From Deinococcus radiopugnans ATCC 19172 (GTDB lineage: Bacteria; Deinococcota; Deinococci; Deinococcales; Deinococcaceae): DNA of 64,000 nt. Both the position numbers and the translations under genes were made by a program. Positions 39,755 to 56,164 of this stretch are shown piece by piece (within the stretch, counting starts at the first letter, position 1; the number at the start of each line of letters is the position of its first letter). The notes below the pieces were generated by a model that saw only the letters and a program-made list of their open reading frames with translations, made no database searches and had not been told where the DNA came from. The DNA lies in NCBI RefSeq assembly GCF_006335125.1, contig NZ_VDMO01000018.1:6509-70508 (forward strand), written 5' to 3'.

Positions 39755-40918
39755 TTACTTATTCGCCTCCCCTGCGTTGGCTTCTTTGGCCGCTTCGGCG
39801 GCGGCGTCGAACATGTTGGGGTACATCTGGATCAGGGGGCTGTTGACTTCCGCCAGCAGCGCCTTGGCTTCCTCTTCCGCCGTGCCGGCGATACGCATAC
39901 GGACGGGCTTGGTCAGGATGCCGTCCTGCAACGCCTGAATCACGCCCTTGGCGACTTCATCGGCGCGGGTGATGCCGCCGAAGATGTTGATGAAGATGGC
40001 CTTGACGTCGGTGTCCTTGCTGACCAGCTTGACCGCGTTGTAAACGATCTCGGCCTTGGCCCCACCGCCGATGTCCAGGAAGTTGGCGGGCTTGGCCCCG
40101 GCGCGGTTGACCACGTCCAGCGAGGTCATCACGATGCCTGCGCCGTTGCCCAGCACGCCCACGTTGCCGTCGTCGAGCTTGACGTAGGCGAAGCCGTACT
40201 TGCTGGCCTCGATTTCCAGGGGGTGCTCGGCTTCCAGCTCGCGCCAGTCGGCCAGATCCTTGTGGCGGTACATGGCGTTGTCGTCAATCTCGAACTTGGT
40301 GTCCAGCGCCAGCGGGGTGCCCGAGGCGTCCACGAACAGCGGGTTGATCTCCACCAGTACGGCGTCGCGCTCCAGCGCGGCCTGGCTGAGCTTGACCATC
40401 ATGTCGGCAATCTTGTTCAGGTTGCCCTTGAAGCCGGCCTGGATGGCCACCGCACGGGCCTCGTAGGGGCGTAGGCCCGTGATCGGATCGACGCGGTAGT
40501 GCACGATCTTCTCGGGGGTCTCGGCGGCCACTTCCTCGATGTCCACGCCGCCCTCGGCGGAGGCCATCAGGGTGAAGCTCTGGACGTTGCGGTCCACGAT
40601 CATGCCGATGTAGTACTCGGTGCCCGCGTCGATGTCCACGGCTTTCGTGACCAGCACCTTGTTGACGGTCAGGCCCTTGATGTCCATGCCCAGGATCTTC
40701 TCGCCGTTCTCGTAGGCCTTGTCGGGGGTGGGGCTGAACTTGACGCCGCCCGCCTTGCCGCGCCCGCCGACGTGCACCTGGGCCTTGACGACCACGGCGT
40801 CGCCGTAATCGCGCGCGATCTGACGCACCTCGTCGGGGGTGGTCGCGGTGCGGCCTTCCTGCACATTGACGCCGAACTGGCGCAGAATTTCCTTGCCCTG
40901 ATATTCGTGAAGCTTCAC
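39755..40918 (-). CDS. sucC: Succinate--CoA ligase, beta subunit
   Basis: A 387-residue subunit with an N-terminal ATP-grasp nucleotide-binding domain ([34 protein letters not shown]) and a C-terminal CoA-ligase domain ([17 protein letters not shown]). GTG start with AAGGAGG seven bases upstream. A TATACT box lies about 70 bases upstream at 40992-40987. The ADP- or GDP-forming preference cannot be read from sequence here. Confidence 0.96.
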   Translation of the reverse strand: MKLHEYQGKEILRQFGVNVQEGRTATTPDEVRQIARDYGDAVVVKAQVHVGGRGKAGGVKFSPTPDKAYENGEKILGMDIKGLTVNKVLVTKAVDIDAGTEYYIGMIVDRNVQSFTLMASAEGGVDIEEVAAETPEKIVHYRVDPITGLRPYEARAVAIQAGFKGNLNKIADMMVKLSQAALERDAVLVEINPLFVDASGTPLALDTKFEIDDNAMYRHKDLADWRELEAEHPLEIEASKYGFAYVKLDDGNVGVLGNGAGIVMTSLDVVNRAGAKPANFLDIGGGAKAEIVYNAVKLVSKDTDVKAIFINIFGGITRADEVAKGVIQALQDGILTKPVRMRIAGTAEEEAKALLAEVNSPLIQMYPNMFDAAAEAAKEANAGEANK

Positions 40919-40986
40919 AGTGTCCCTCCTTGGGGATGGGGCCTGGGGTGGCCCGGTGTGCGAATCTCGTGTTGTCCCGATAGAGG

Positions 40987-40992
40987 AGTATA
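40987..40992 (-). promoter_or_regulatory. -10 box of sucCD
   Basis: TATACT on the minus strand about 70 bases upstream of the sucC GTG, which has a strong ribosome site, so this operon uses a leadered message. Confidence 0.5.
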
Positions 40993-41104
40993 AGCGTCCC
41001 GTCAGATTGCGCGGCGTTTCAGGGGCAAATCCTTAACTGCAGGGGTGTCTCCTGAACGGGGACAGGGTGGGAGCAGAGGCACGAACAGGCGGCGGGCAAG
41101 ATGT

Positions 41105-41110
41105 TAGCGT
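41105..41110 (+). promoter_or_regulatory. Leaderless -10 box of the M24 peptidase gene
   Basis: TAGCGT followed by eight bases and the ATG at 41119. Confidence 0.45.
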
Positions 41111-41118
41111 CCCTGGTT

Positions 41119-42168
41119 ATGAGCCAACTGCAACAGTTGAGAGCCGCAATGAACGACGCGGGCGTGGACGCCCTGTGGGTCAGTCACCCTGCCAATGTGC
41201 GGGCGCTGACCGGCTTCACGTCCCCCGAGGACGGCAAGGTGCTGGTGACGCCGGACGCCGCCACCCTGTACACCGACGCCCGTTACACCGTCCAGGCCCG
41301 TGAGGAATCGCGGGTGCCGCAGCACATCGCCCGTCCGCCGGAAACCTTCCAGCACGCCTCCGGTGATCTGAAGGGCAAGCGGGTGGGCTTCGAGGCCGAC
41401 AACCTGACCGTGGCGGGCCTGGAAGACCTGAAGACACACTGGCCGGAGGCCGAACTGGTGCCTCTGCGCGGCGTGATTCAGGGGCTGCGGCAGCTCAAGA
41501 CCCCCGATGAGATTGGGGCGATCCGGGCCGCGCAGGCTCTGGCGGATCGGGTGTTCAACGACGTGAGGCCCCTGATCGTTGCCGGGGCGCGGGAACTGGA
41601 CATCGCGCTGGAGATCGAGATGCGGCTGCGAAAGGCCGGGGCCACGAACGCCTTCGACGTGATCGTGGCGAGCGGGCCGCGCGGAGCCATGCCGCACGGC
41701 CACGCCTCGGAACGCGTCATCCAGGACGGCGAACTGGTCACCGTGGATATGGGCGCGCGCCTGAACGGGTACAACAGCGACATGACCCGCACGGTGGCGG
41801 TGGGCCAGCCCTCGGACGAGATGCGGCGGGTGTACAACGCGGTGCTGGAAGCCGAGGAAGCGGCCGTGAAGGCGGTCAAACCGGGCGTGCGCGCCGCTGA
41901 TCTGGACAAGATGGCGCGTGACATCCTGACTGGGCACGGGCTGGGCGAGGCCTTCGCGCACTCGCTGGGCCACGGCGTCGGCCTGGAGGTTCACGAGGGG
42001 CCAGGGCTGCGCGGCACCAGCGAGGACGTGCTGCAGGCAGGCATGGTCATCACCATCGAGCCGGGGGCGTACCTGCCAGACGTGGGCGGCGTGCGGATCG
42101 AGGATCTGCTGCTGGTCACCGAGGACGGGTACGAGGTGCTGAGCCACGCCCCCAAGGAGCCGGTTTGA
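41119..42168 (+). CDS. Xaa-Pro peptidase family protein (M24B)
   Basis: A 349-residue metallopeptidase of the aminopeptidase P/prolidase group. A creatinase-type N-terminal domain (about 1-120) precedes the pita-bread catalytic domain with metal ligands in [19 protein letters not shown], His in [15 protein letters not shown], and Glu in [18 protein letters not shown]. It removes residues before proline in peptides. The stop overlaps the start of the RlpA-like gene. Confidence 0.92.
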   Translation: MSQLQQLRAAMNDAGVDALWVSHPANVRALTGFTSPEDGKVLVTPDAATLYTDARYTVQAREESRVPQHIARPPETFQHASGDLKGKRVGFEADNLTVAGLEDLKTHWPEAELVPLRGVIQGLRQLKTPDEIGAIRAAQALADRVFNDVRPLIVAGARELDIALEIEMRLRKAGATNAFDVIVASGPRGAMPHGHASERVIQDGELVTVDMGARLNGYNSDMTRTVAVGQPSDEMRRVYNAVLEAEEAAVKAVKPGVRAADLDKMARDILTGHGLGEAFAHSLGHGVGLEVHEGPGLRGTSEDVLQAGMVITIEPGAYLPDVGGVRIEDLLLVTEDGYEVLSHAPKEPV

Positions 42169-42518
42169 AGCGGGCGGCGCTGGCTCTTGCGCTGCTCCTC
42201 TTCCCCGTGGGCAACATGAGCCTTGGCGCAGCCGGTGCGTCGTCGGCCGTCTTCCAGAGCGGCTCGGCGGTGTTCTACGGCGGGCGGGCCGCGCAGGGCA
42301 CGGTCATGACCGCCGCGCACCGCAGCCTGCCGTTCGGCACCTGGGTCCGCGTCACGCACAGCGGCACGGGCCGCAGCGTGGACGTGATGGTCAATGACCG
42401 GGGACCGTTCGGCAATTCGCGGCGGATCATCGACCTGTCGCGGTCCGCCGCCGCGTCGCTGGGCATCCTGGCCCAGGGCGTGGCTCCGGTGACCCTGAGG
42501 ATTCTGTCCAGACCCTGA
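42165..42518 (+). CDS. Septal ring lytic transglycosylase RlpA-like protein
   Basis: A 117-residue exported protein with a signal peptide and one double-psi beta-barrel domain. [33 protein letters not shown], the catalytic-type Asp in VMVNDRGPF, and [14 protein letters not shown] are hallmarks of RlpA. It lacks a SPOR domain. RlpA cuts peptidoglycan strands without peptide stems in some bacteria. The TTG start overlaps the stop of the peptidase gene, implying coupling. Confidence 0.88.
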   Translation: MKRAALALALLLFPVGNMSLGAAGASSAVFQSGSAVFYGGRAAQGTVMTAAHRSLPFGTWVRVTHSGTGRSVDVMVNDRGPFGNSRRIIDLSRSAAASLGILAQGVAPVTLRILSRP

Positions 42519-42574
42519 AGGCCCACCCCCCTCACCTTGCCCCCGGTTCAAGTTCCTCGGTGGACGGCAGGTGT

Positions 42575-42580
42575 TAGAAT
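42575..42580 (+). promoter_or_regulatory. -10 box of the YbjN gene
   Basis: TAGAAT about 60 bases upstream of the start, with AAGGAGA at 42629-42635 as ribosome site. This gene therefore has a leadered message unlike many neighbours. Confidence 0.55.
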
Positions 42581-42643
42581 CGTTCGGGTTTCAACCACAC
42601 CGTAAGTAGAGTTGAGCTTCACCCCCTCAAGGAGATGGTTTTA

Positions 42644-43105
42644 ATGACGATGGAAACGGCACTGCTGACCCTGGATACGCTGGCGAAGTACCTGAAGGAA
42701 AAGGAAGTCCAGCTCGATATGGAAGAGAACAACGGCCAGCGCTTCATCCGCATGGGCTGGCGCTTCGAGATGGGCGACGCCGCCGTGCTGGTCAGCGTCA
42801 ATGACGGCCCCAACAACACCTCGCGCCTGGAAGTCACCTGCGTGACCCAGAAGACCTACACGGATCGCCGCGACGAAGTGGTCAACATGCTCAACGACCG
42901 CAACCGCGAGCGCGCCTTTGCCCGCAGCATTGACGCCGACGGCAACGTGTGGCTGGAATACGTGGGCTTCTACCCCACCCTGGCCGAAATGCCCCAGGAA
43001 ACCTTCGACACGCTGTTTGGCGGCGTCCTGATGCACTTCCAGGACGATTACGCCACGCTGGAAGGCTTCGTTCCCGGCCCGCAGTTGCAGCAGCCCCAGG
43101 CCTGA
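42644..43105 (+). CDS. YbjN domain-containing protein
   Basis: A 153-residue soluble protein of the YbjN/bacterial sensory transduction regulator family. Typical features are the N-terminal [19 protein letters not shown], a central beta region, and [23 protein letters not shown]. The family has a type III secretion chaperone-like fold and no established biochemical role. The strong ribosome site and good promoter suggest high expression. Repeat copy E follows. Confidence 0.82.
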   Translation: MTMETALLTLDTLAKYLKEKEVQLDMEENNGQRFIRMGWRFEMGDAAVLVSVNDGPNNTSRLEVTCVTQKTYTDRRDEVVNMLNDRNRERAFARSIDADGNVWLEYVGFYPTLAEMPQETFDTLFGGVLMHFQDDYATLEGFVPGPQLQQPQA

Positions 43106-43167
43106 GCCTCAGATCAGAGCGAAGAGTGAAGGTGGGTCTCCAGCCCGCCTCTCTTTTGCGCTCTATT

Positions 43168-43207
43168 AGTGAAAGTATTCACGATATACTTGCTCGTGAA
43201 TTTTTTG
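43168..43207 (+). repeat. Intergenic repeat copy E (three half-site family)
   Basis: AGTGAA, AGTA, TTCACGAT, eight bases ending in ACTTGC, TCGTGAA and TTTTTTG. The hairpin plus six T residues would make a plausible terminator for the YbjN gene. It lies between this gene and the convergent CoA-transferase gene. Confidence 0.82.
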
Positions 43208-43216
43208 TTCGATCTA

Positions 43217-44580
43217 TCAGATTTCAACGACGGTCTGCTCTGTCAGGCGTTCTGCAAAGTGGGCTTCCGTGCTCCGGCGAACGTCTTGAAGGGATGCACC
43301 GGGCATCAATCCGGTCAGGGTGAGCTGTTCATCCACAAACTCAAAGACCGCCTGATTGGTAATGATCATGTCCACCGCACCTCGCGCGGTCAGCGGCAGC
43401 GTGCACTCCTCAACGATCTTTGGGGTGCCGTCCGGGTCCGTATGGGTCATGGTCACGATCAACCGTCTGGCGCCGCTGGCCAGGTCCATCGCACCGCCCA
43501 CGCCCAGCAGGGGCTTGCCCGGCACCGCCCAGTTGGCCAGATTGCCCGCCGCGTCCACTTGCAAGCCGCCCATGACTGCCACGTCCACGTGGCCGCCCCG
43601 GATCATGCCGAAGGACGCCGCAGAGTCGAAATAGCTCGCTCCCGGCAGGGCAGTGACCGGAATCTTGCCCGCATTCACGGGGAAGTCCATCGCGCCGCCG
43701 CCCTCCGGCGCAGGGCCGACGCCCAGCATGCCGTTCTCGGTGTGCAGGTTGATGTTCATTTCGGGCGTGATCAGGTCCGCCACCAGCGTCGGGATGCCGA
43801 TGCCCAGATTCACCACGTCGCCAGGACTCAGCTCCTGCAGGGCGCGGCGGGCCATGTTCATGCGGGCCTCGTCCACGCGTTTGGCTCCGCCCTTCACATC
43901 GGCGCTGCTGCCCAGATCCGCCAGGGTCAGGGTGGCCTGCACCAGATAATCCACGTATAGGCCGGGGGTATGGACGTGTTCGGGCGCAATCTCGCCCACC
44001 TCCACGATCTCTTCGACTTCTGCGATGACCAGCGTCGCCGCCGTCGCCATCGCGGGGTTGAAGTTCTGCTCGGTCAGTCGGTATTGCAGGTTGCCCGCCG
44101 TGTCGGCCCGCCACGCGCGGATCAAGGCCACGTCACCGCGCAGCGCCGGAACGAAGACCATCTCCTGACCGTTCAACACGCGCACGTCCGCGCTCCCGGC
44201 GATCACGGTTCCGGCGGCGGTGGGCGTATAGAAGCCGCCGATGCCCGCGCCGCCGGCCCGCAGCGCCTCGGCCAGCGTGCCCTGCGGGATCAGCTGCACG
44301 TCCAGCGCGCCCTCCTGCGCCGCCGCCACCGCCTCGCGGTTGCTGGTGAAGAACGAGCCGATGGCCTTTTTCAGCTGCCCGTTTCGCAGTAATCGGCCCC
44401 CGCTCAGGCCCGCCTCACCGACGTTGTTGCCCACGAAGGTCAGCTCACGGGTCTGCGTTTCGGCCAGCGCGTGCACCAGATGCACCGGGTTGCCGGTCAT
44501 GCCGAAGCCGCCCACCAGCAGGGTGTCGCCTGACTTGATCAGCGCGGCGGCCTCGTCAGCGGAGATGATGGGCACCGTTT

Positions 44581-44584
<4 letters not shown>
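43217..44584 (-). CDS. Fused 3-oxoacid CoA-transferase (A and B domains)
   Basis: A 455-residue protein with both CoA-transferase subunits in one chain. Residues 1-220 match the A subunit ([31 protein letters not shown]) and 240-455 the B subunit, with the catalytic Glu in [13 protein letters not shown]. It probably moves CoA between succinyl-CoA and acetoacetate or 3-oxoadipate. The GTG start overlaps the stop of the thiolase gene as GTGA. The two together would convert a 3-oxoacid to acetyl-CoA units. Confidence 0.9.
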
Positions 44585-45864
<1,280 letters not shown>

Positions 45865-46269
45865 GGGATTCTCCTTGTCGAGGTCCTGAAACAGACGGTC
45901 TTTCAGGCATTCAGGCCGCGTGATCTGGCAACGCTGACCGACGCCCGGATAATCGGCCTGGACAGGCTAACGCATGCCAAGTGGGGAGGCGGCCGGGTAC
46001 GTCGTCCGGGCCGACGACACCCGCACTTTCCACCTCTAGCACCTTCAACGGCCAAACAGAGTTTCAGCGCGGGAGGGGACTGCCAGCTCCAGCGGTGCCA
46101 GGGACCCCCGACTCTCACAGTCCGCAGAGCCCATCCCAATGCCATCAACCGGCGTAACGTACGGCAAATTAAAGACTCCAGGCATGCACACTGCTGCCCC
46201 GCCACCCTCCAAGCAATCTGGAGGGTGGCGGGGCAGCGATTAACGATTGGATCGAGGTCCGAGCTTGGG
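45865..46269. other. Intergenic region between thiolase and malic enzyme genes
   Basis: About 400 bases with the thiolase ribosome site at its left end and a very strong hairpin at 46194-46236. I see no plausible gene in the middle. Promoter boxes for the thiolase operon must lie here, but none stands out. Confidence 0.5.
46194..46236. terminator. 18-bp perfect hairpin after malic enzyme
   Basis: CTGCCCCGCCACCCTCCA and its exact complement enclose a 7-base loop 34 bases beyond the malic enzyme stop. The stem is exceptionally stable but has no T-run on either side. Confidence 0.65.
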
Positions 46270-48015
<1,746 letters not shown>

Positions 48016-48127
48016 ATCGCCCCCCAGCATAGCGGGCCGGAGCACACGCCATCTCAAGATACTTAGAAGTCAAAGTGGTTTGTCGCCCCACACGGAATGG
48101 GGGCAGCGGACGGCCCTCCCTTCCCGC

Positions 48128-48556
48128 CTACTTCCCAGGCTCCCGGTGGGCCGCCCAGCGGTCCCGCAGCGCCTCGAAGTTGGCGTCGATGCGCGTTTGC
48201 GGCAGCACGAACTGGGTGGTGCTGCCGTGGCCGATCTCGTCGCCCAGTTCGGTGACGGCGCGCATGTCTGCGTGGATGCGCCGCCCCTCCTGCGCCGTGA
48301 AGGTGGCGGTCACGGTCACGGTCATACCCGGCAGGGCCGGGCCGGTGTGGATCACCTCCACCTGCGAGCCGATGCCGCCCTCGCCGTCGTCCAGGAACGG
48401 CAGGATGATCTTGCGGCCCGCCTCCTCGAAGTGTTTGGCCAGCCAGTACGTCGCGTAGACCGGGTGGACAGCCCCGAGTTCGCCGAAGTCGACGGTCATC
48501 TCGTCGGTCACGGTGAGGATCAGGGTCTGGATAAAGCCGGCGGGAATGGGGCGCAT
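48128..48556 (-). CDS. Thioesterase family protein (hotdog fold)
   Basis: A 142-residue protein with the layout of FlK-type hotdog thioesterases: [26 protein letters not shown], then the strand block [26 protein letters not shown] and [28 protein letters not shown]. Hydrolysis of a short acyl-CoA is likely; the acyl group is unknown. A leaderless TAATCT promoter lies six bases upstream, back to back with that of the BrkB gene. Confidence 0.82.
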   Translation of the reverse strand: MRPIPAGFIQTLILTVTDEMTVDFGELGAVHPVYATYWLAKHFEEAGRKIILPFLDDGEGGIGSQVEVIHTGPALPGMTVTVTATFTAQEGRRIHADMRAVTELGDEIGHGSTTQFVLPQTRIDANFEALRDRWAAHREPGK

Positions 48557-48562
48557 TCCTTC

Positions 48563-48568
48563 AGATTA
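48563..48568 (-). promoter_or_regulatory. Leaderless -10 box of the thioesterase gene
   Basis: TAATCT on the minus strand, six bases before the ATG at 48556. Confidence 0.6.
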
Positions 48569-48598
48569 GGTCAACCGGGCGGGGGGGGAGGTGCCCGC

Positions 48599-48604
48599 TA
48601 GACT
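48599..48604 (+). promoter_or_regulatory. Leaderless -10 box of the BrkB gene
   Basis: TAGACT, seven bases before the ATG at 48612. It is only 31 bases from the divergent thioesterase box. Confidence 0.65.
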
Positions 48605-48611
48605 GCCCCCT

Positions 48612-49784
48612 ATGAGGTTCACGCCCGCCGACCTGTTCACCCTGCTGCGCGAGTCCGCGCTGGCTTTCAGTCAGGACAAGGCTCCGCGGCTGGCCGCCGC
48701 CATCGCGTACTACGCCATCTTTGCCATTGCGCCGCTGCTGTTTTTCGTGCTGGCGGTCGCCAGCGGGCTGCTGGCCAACGCCAACGTGCAGGAGCGGCTG
48801 TTCGAATTCCTGGCCGACAACCTGAACCAGAGCGCCGTGGAGTTCGTCAAGGGCATCGTGCCCGACGGCAGCCGCCTGCAACAGTCGACGTTGTGGGCGA
48901 GCATCGCAGGCTTCGTGACGCTGTTCATGGGGTCCACCGGCCTGTTCGTGCAGCTTCAGGACGCTCTGAATACCCTGTGGGGCGCGGAACCGGCCACCGG
49001 CAACGGCATCCTGAACGTGATCAAATCGCGGCTGGTCTCCTTCGGGCTGGTGCTGCTGATCGGCGTGATCATCATCGCCTTTCTGATCGGCAACACCTAC
49101 CTGTCGGCCATCGCCGAGCATCTGGGCGAGGTGATCGGGCTGGGCACGCTGTTCGTGCGGGTCGCGACGTTCGTGGTCAGCGCGGGCATCCTGACGGTGG
49201 TGTTCGCCGCGCTGTACAAGGTGCTGCCCAACGTCAAGCTGCAGTGGCGTGAGGTCTGGATCGGCTCGGCGATCACGTCGGTGCTGTTCACCCTGGGGCA
49301 GATCGGCATCGGCATCTACCTAGGCCAGGCCGCGCCCGGCAGCGCTTTCGGGGCCGCCGGATCGCTGGTGCTGCTGCTGCTGTGGATCTACTTTTCCAGC
49401 ATGGTCTTCTTCTTCGGCGCGGAGGTCACCTGGGTGTACTCGCAGAAGTTCGGCTCCGGCGCGGGCGGAGCGGCCAGCGTGGACAAGAAAGCCGCGCTGG
49501 TCGGCAAGGGCGCGCACATCAGCGCCGCGCCCACCGCGCAGGAACTGGCTGCCCGCCGGAAGGAGGAGAGGGGCGGGTCATTGCCGGGGCGGCTGGGCGA
49601 GATGCTGGATACGGCCAACGCGAAACTGCCGCGCGTGCTGCCCCACGCCCCCACCCGCGCCGAGGGGCGGCTGCTGCCCACGGTACGCGGCACCCTGTGG
49701 AACGCGGTGCGCGCCGTGCTGGCCGTGCCCGCCGTGATCGTTCTGCGGCTGCTGGGCTGGACCGGGGGCAAGGGCGGACGGTAG
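48612..49784 (+). CDS. YihY/BrkB family membrane protein
   Basis: A 390-residue inner-membrane protein with about six membrane segments. The N-terminal LRESALAFSQDKAPRLAAAIAYYAIFAIAPLLF and central GSTGLFVQLQDALNTLWG and SSMVFFFGAEVTWVYSQKFG are family hallmarks. The cytoplasmic C-terminal 110 residues are charged and not part of the core domain. The family's transport or envelope role is not established, and its old link to ribonuclease BN was an error. Confidence 0.88.
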   Translation: MRFTPADLFTLLRESALAFSQDKAPRLAAAIAYYAIFAIAPLLFFVLAVASGLLANANVQERLFEFLADNLNQSAVEFVKGIVPDGSRLQQSTLWASIAGFVTLFMGSTGLFVQLQDALNTLWGAEPATGNGILNVIKSRLVSFGLVLLIGVIIIAFLIGNTYLSAIAEHLGEVIGLGTLFVRVATFVVSAGILTVVFAALYKVLPNVKLQWREVWIGSAITSVLFTLGQIGIGIYLGQAAPGSAFGAAGSLVLLLLWIYFSSMVFFFGAEVTWVYSQKFGSGAGGAASVDKKAALVGKGAHISAAPTAQELAARRKEERGGSLPGRLGEMLDTANAKLPRVLPHAPTRAEGRLLPTVRGTLWNAVRAVLAVPAVIVLRLLGWTGGKGGR

Positions 49785-49889
49785 CGCTTCACATTGGCGC
49801 CGGGCAGCCGGGGGCGCGGCCTCCCGGCCCTATGCGCCGCAGCAGGACGCCACCGGACCATGAAGGAAAAGGCACGCCGACGGGCGCGG

Positions 49890-49895
49890 CATACT
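49890..49895 (+). promoter_or_regulatory. Leaderless -10 box of the antiporter gene
   Basis: CATACT followed by seven bases and the ATG at 49903. The first base departs from T. Confidence 0.45.
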
Positions 49896-49902
49896 TGACG
49901 CC

Positions 49903-51206
49903 ATGTCCTCCAGCGAGACGTTCGGCATCTTCGTGGTGTTGCTGGCCGCGCTGTCCTTTCTGAACAGCCGCTTTTTCAAACTGCCGCCCACCATCGGCAT
50001 CCTGATCGGCGGGTTGCTGCTGGCCGGGGGCGTGGCCGCACTGGACCGGCTGGGTGTGCCGCTGGCGGACCAGTTCCAGGCCACCGTGACCTCGCTGCCC
50101 TTTGGTTCGCTGGTCTTCGACTGGCTGCTGGGGTTCCTGCTTTTTGCCAGCGCCATCCAGATCAACGTAAAGCTGCTGTTCGAGGAACGCCTGAGCGTGG
50201 TGGCCGTGACCCTGCTCACCACCCTGACCACCCTGCTGACGCTGGGCACCGGCCTGTTCTACCTGCTGCAGTGGGTGGGCCTGCCTGTGCCTTGGGCGGC
50301 GGCGCTGCTGTTCGGGGCCATCGTCGCGCCCACCGACCCGGTGGCGGCGCTGCCGCTGCTGCGGGCCGCCCGGGTGCCGGAGAAGGTGGAATCGCTGATC
50401 GCCGGGGAGTCGCTGTTCAACGACGGCGTGGGCGTGGTGGCCTTTACCGTGCTGGTGGCCCTGCTGCCGCCCGTCACGCAGGACGTGACCGTCTGGAGCA
50501 CGCTGCTGCTGTTCGGGCGCGAGATGCTGGGCGGCCTCGCGCTGGGCGCGGCGCTGGGCTGGGTGGCCTTCGCCTTCATCCGCCGCACCGCGCTGGATGA
50601 GAACACCCGGCTGGTGATCGCGCTGGCGCTGGTGGTGGGGGGCAACGCGCTGGCGCAGCGGCTGGAGGTCAGCGCCCCGGTCACGGCGGTCATGGGCGGG
50701 CTGACGCTGGTGGCGCTGCTGCAACTGGTGCGCCGCAAGATCCGGCAGGGCGGCACGCTGGCCCAGTGGGAGGCCGAACACCACGACCGGCTCGATACCA
50801 TCCACGACCACCTGGCCACCTTCTGGAACTTCGTGGACTACCTGCTGAACGCCGCGCTGTTCACGCTGATGGCCTTCGAGATCCTCAGTCTGGACCTGGG
50901 CTGGCCGCTGCTGGCGCTGCTGCCCGCCGTGATCGCGCTGGCGCTGGGGGCGCGGGCGCTGGGCGTGTGGCTGCCCATCACGCTGCTGAAACGGCACGAA
51001 ACGTTTCCGCCGTACACCCGCCGCCTGATGGTCTGGTCCGGGCTGCGCGGCGGCGTCACCCTGGCGCTGGCCTTCAACGTGCCGGACGGCGAGTTGCGCA
51101 ACATGCTGCTGGTCCTGAGTTACGGGGTGGTGGTCTTCAGCCTGCTGGTGCAGGGGCTGACCATCCCGGCGCTGGCCCGGCGCGCGACGGCGACAGCGCA
51201 GACCGG

Positions 51207-51210
<4 letters not shown>
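49903..51210 (+). CDS. Cation:proton antiporter (CPA1 family)
   Basis: A 435-residue membrane antiporter with about 12-13 membrane helices. Conserved features are [15 protein letters not shown], the transport-site region [18 protein letters not shown], and [16 protein letters not shown] (Asp in the ND pair), plus [14 protein letters not shown]. It probably exchanges Na+ or K+ for H+. It converges on hisA, and the two stop codons overlap. Confidence 0.92.
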
Positions 51211-51938
<728 letters not shown>

Positions 51939-51945
51939 GCGGCGC

Positions 51946-51951
51946 AGGATA
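51946..51951 (-). promoter_or_regulatory. Leaderless -10 box of hisA
   Basis: TATCCT on the minus strand, seven bases before the ATG at 51938. Confidence 0.6.
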
Positions 51952-52087
51952 GCGGGGCTGCCCCTGGACCGGGCCACAAGACCTGATATTCCACCCGGCC
52001 ACCCGCAGACACCGAATGAGGTGGCGCGGACGACTTCGCCCGGCGGCGTGCGGGCCGGTCTTCCCATTCACAATGGCCCGCATGCTC

Positions 52088-52093
52088 TAGACT
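52088..52093 (+). promoter_or_regulatory. Leaderless -10 box of the glycosyltransferase gene
   Basis: TAGACT, ten bases before the GTG at 52104. Confidence 0.5.
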
Positions 52094-52103
52094 GCCGCCC
52101 AGT

Positions 52104-53255
<1,152 letters not shown>

Positions 53256-53303
53256 ACCACACCGACAGTCCGGGCCGCACCGACCACAACGCGCCGCCTC
53301 TGC

Positions 53304-53309
53304 CATAAT
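53304..53309 (+). promoter_or_regulatory. Leaderless -10 box of asnS
   Basis: CATAAT followed by seven bases and the ATG at 53317. Confidence 0.5.
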
Positions 53310-53316
53310 TCCGCGC

Positions 53317-54660
<1,344 letters not shown>

Positions 54661-54688
54661 GTCAGAATTCTGAAATGGGGCGCTGGGC

Positions 54689-54694
54689 TATGCT
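54689..54694 (+). promoter_or_regulatory. Leaderless -10 box of the small lipoprotein gene
   Basis: TATGCT followed by seven bases and the ATG at 54702. Confidence 0.65.
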
Positions 54695-54701
54695 CGCACC
54701 G

Positions 54702-55172
54702 ATGAAACTGCCTTTCGCTCTGCTCACCCCCGTCATGATGATTTTGCTCGGTGCCTGCGCCCCCACCGCCAGCCAGGAACAGGCGCTGGTTGATCCGGTC
54801 TTTGCCCCTGGGCAGGTCTGGGAGGTGGCCTGGGAGGATGGACTGAAACCCTCGACGGTCACCATCCCCGTTCTCCATTCCAACGAGAGAGGCATGGTGT
54901 TTTACGTTGGCGAGGAAATGCAGGGCATCGATAACGCTTCGGCCTCGTTCTCGGCCGGCGGTGACATCAAACCTCACATTTCCATCAACGTGAGCAAAGC
55001 TCCTTACGGCCAGAAACGAGACTGCAACGGCCTGATCAACGCTCCTGTTGAAGTCGGTCAGACTGTCCAGGGCGTCTACGCTTTCCAGACGGCGCGGGGC
55101 GTGTACGGCGATTACGTCAGAACCGGCAGCAAAGAGGGCTTGTCGAACTGCACCATGAAGAGGCTCAAATAG
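54702..55172 (+). CDS. Small lipoprotein of unknown function
   Basis: A 156-residue lipoprotein. A signal sequence ends in the lipobox LGAC (MMILLGACAPT). The mature part has no domain I recognise; it contains two Cys (in KRDCNGL and LSNCTMKRL) that could form a disulfide. The start is fixed by the promoter spacing, against a long upstream frame inside asnS. It converges on a lipid kinase gene with a 25-base gap. Confidence 0.7.
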   Translation: MKLPFALLTPVMMILLGACAPTASQEQALVDPVFAPGQVWEVAWEDGLKPSTVTIPVLHSNERGMVFYVGEEMQGIDNASASFSAGGDIKPHISINVSKAPYGQKRDCNGLINAPVEVGQTVQGVYAFQTARGVYGDYVRTGSKEGLSNCTMKRLK

Positions 55173-55197
55173 ACTGAGTTTTAAACTCGGGCGTCTC

Positions 55198-56133
55198 TTA
55201 GCCGTTCAACAACTTCACCGCGCCTGCCAGGACCCTCACCCGGATCGCAGTGACCTGACCGTGCAGGTCACCGTCCAGGTGGAGCGGCGTGGGTGCGTCC
55301 CAGCGCACCGTGACCTCGCGGCCCTGCGCGGCGTGAACCTGCGGCTGGTCCAGATGGGTGCCGCGCAGCACACGCAGCATCAGGCCCACCAGTTGCAGGC
55401 GGTTCATGGGGCCGCCCGCCACCACGTCCAGCAGGCCATCGCGCGGGCTGGACTGCGGGCTGATGCGGAAGCCGCCGCCGTAGCGGGTGCCGTTCATCAC
55501 GGCGACGATGGGGCTGGGGCCGCTGTAAAAGGATTGGCCGTCCAGCGCGATCTGCACGCCGGACAGATGCAGCTCACGGATGGTGGCGACGGCAGCCCAG
55601 GCGTAACGGGCAAAGCCCTGAAAGCGGGCTGGGGCATGCGCCATGTTGGCGGTCACGGCGGCGTCGAAGCCCAGGCCCAGACCATTCAGCAGAATGTGGG
55701 TGCGGCCCGCGCCGTCGCCCTCAAGAATGCGGACCTCCAACGCGTCCACGTCGCGGGGCTGAAAGCTCAGGCGGTCCAGCGCCTCGGCGAAGTGGCCGGT
55801 CTTCAGGCCCAGCATGCCCGCGAAGTCGTTGCCGGTGCCCAGCGGCACCACCGCCAGCGGCCGGCCCGGCCGCTGTGGAACCGACACCAGCGCGGGCAGC
55901 AGCGCGCCCACTGTGCCGTCGCCGCCCACCGCCAGCACACCAATCTGGGGCGGCAGCGCCTGGATGCGGGCCAGGGCGTCGTCGCCGCTGCCCTCCAGGA
56001 TCAGCTCGAAGGGCTGGCCGCGCCGCTTCAGCTCGGCCTCCAGACGCGGCCACTCGCGCGTTGCCAGCCCCCCGCCCGCGTTGGGATTGAGAACGACGGC
56101 CAGCGGGGGAACCGAAGATTGGGAAGCGCTCAC
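55198..56133 (-). CDS. Diacylglycerol/lipid kinase family protein (second)
   Basis: A 311-residue lipid kinase. Motifs: [12 protein letters not shown] at residues 12-23, [27 protein letters not shown] and [17 protein letters not shown] is the canonical DgkB/YegS form, whereas the paralogue at 31627 has GTANL at this place. GTG at 56133 has TATGAT nine bases upstream. It probably phosphorylates diacylglycerol or another lipid alcohol. Confidence 0.88.
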   Translation of the reverse strand: MSASQSSVPPLAVVLNPNAGGGLATREWPRLEAELKRRGQPFELILEGSGDDALARIQALPPQIGVLAVGGDGTVGALLPALVSVPQRPGRPLAVVPLGTGNDFAGMLGLKTGHFAEALDRLSFQPRDVDALEVRILEGDGAGRTHILLNGLGLGFDAAVTANMAHAPARFQGFARYAWAAVATIRELHLSGVQIALDGQSFYSGPSPIVAVMNGTRYGGGFRISPQSSPRDGLLDVVAGGPMNRLQLVGLMLRVLRGTHLDQPQVHAAQGREVTVRWDAPTPLHLDGDLHGQVTAIRVRVLAGAVKLLNG

Positions 56134-56142
56134 GTACAACAC

Positions 56143-56148
56143 ATCATA
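56143..56148 (-). promoter_or_regulatory. Leaderless -10 box of the second lipid kinase gene
   Basis: TATGAT on the minus strand, nine bases before the GTG at 56133. It lies just downstream of wecB. Confidence 0.5.
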
Positions 56149-56164
56149 TGCGCTGGACCGTGCT

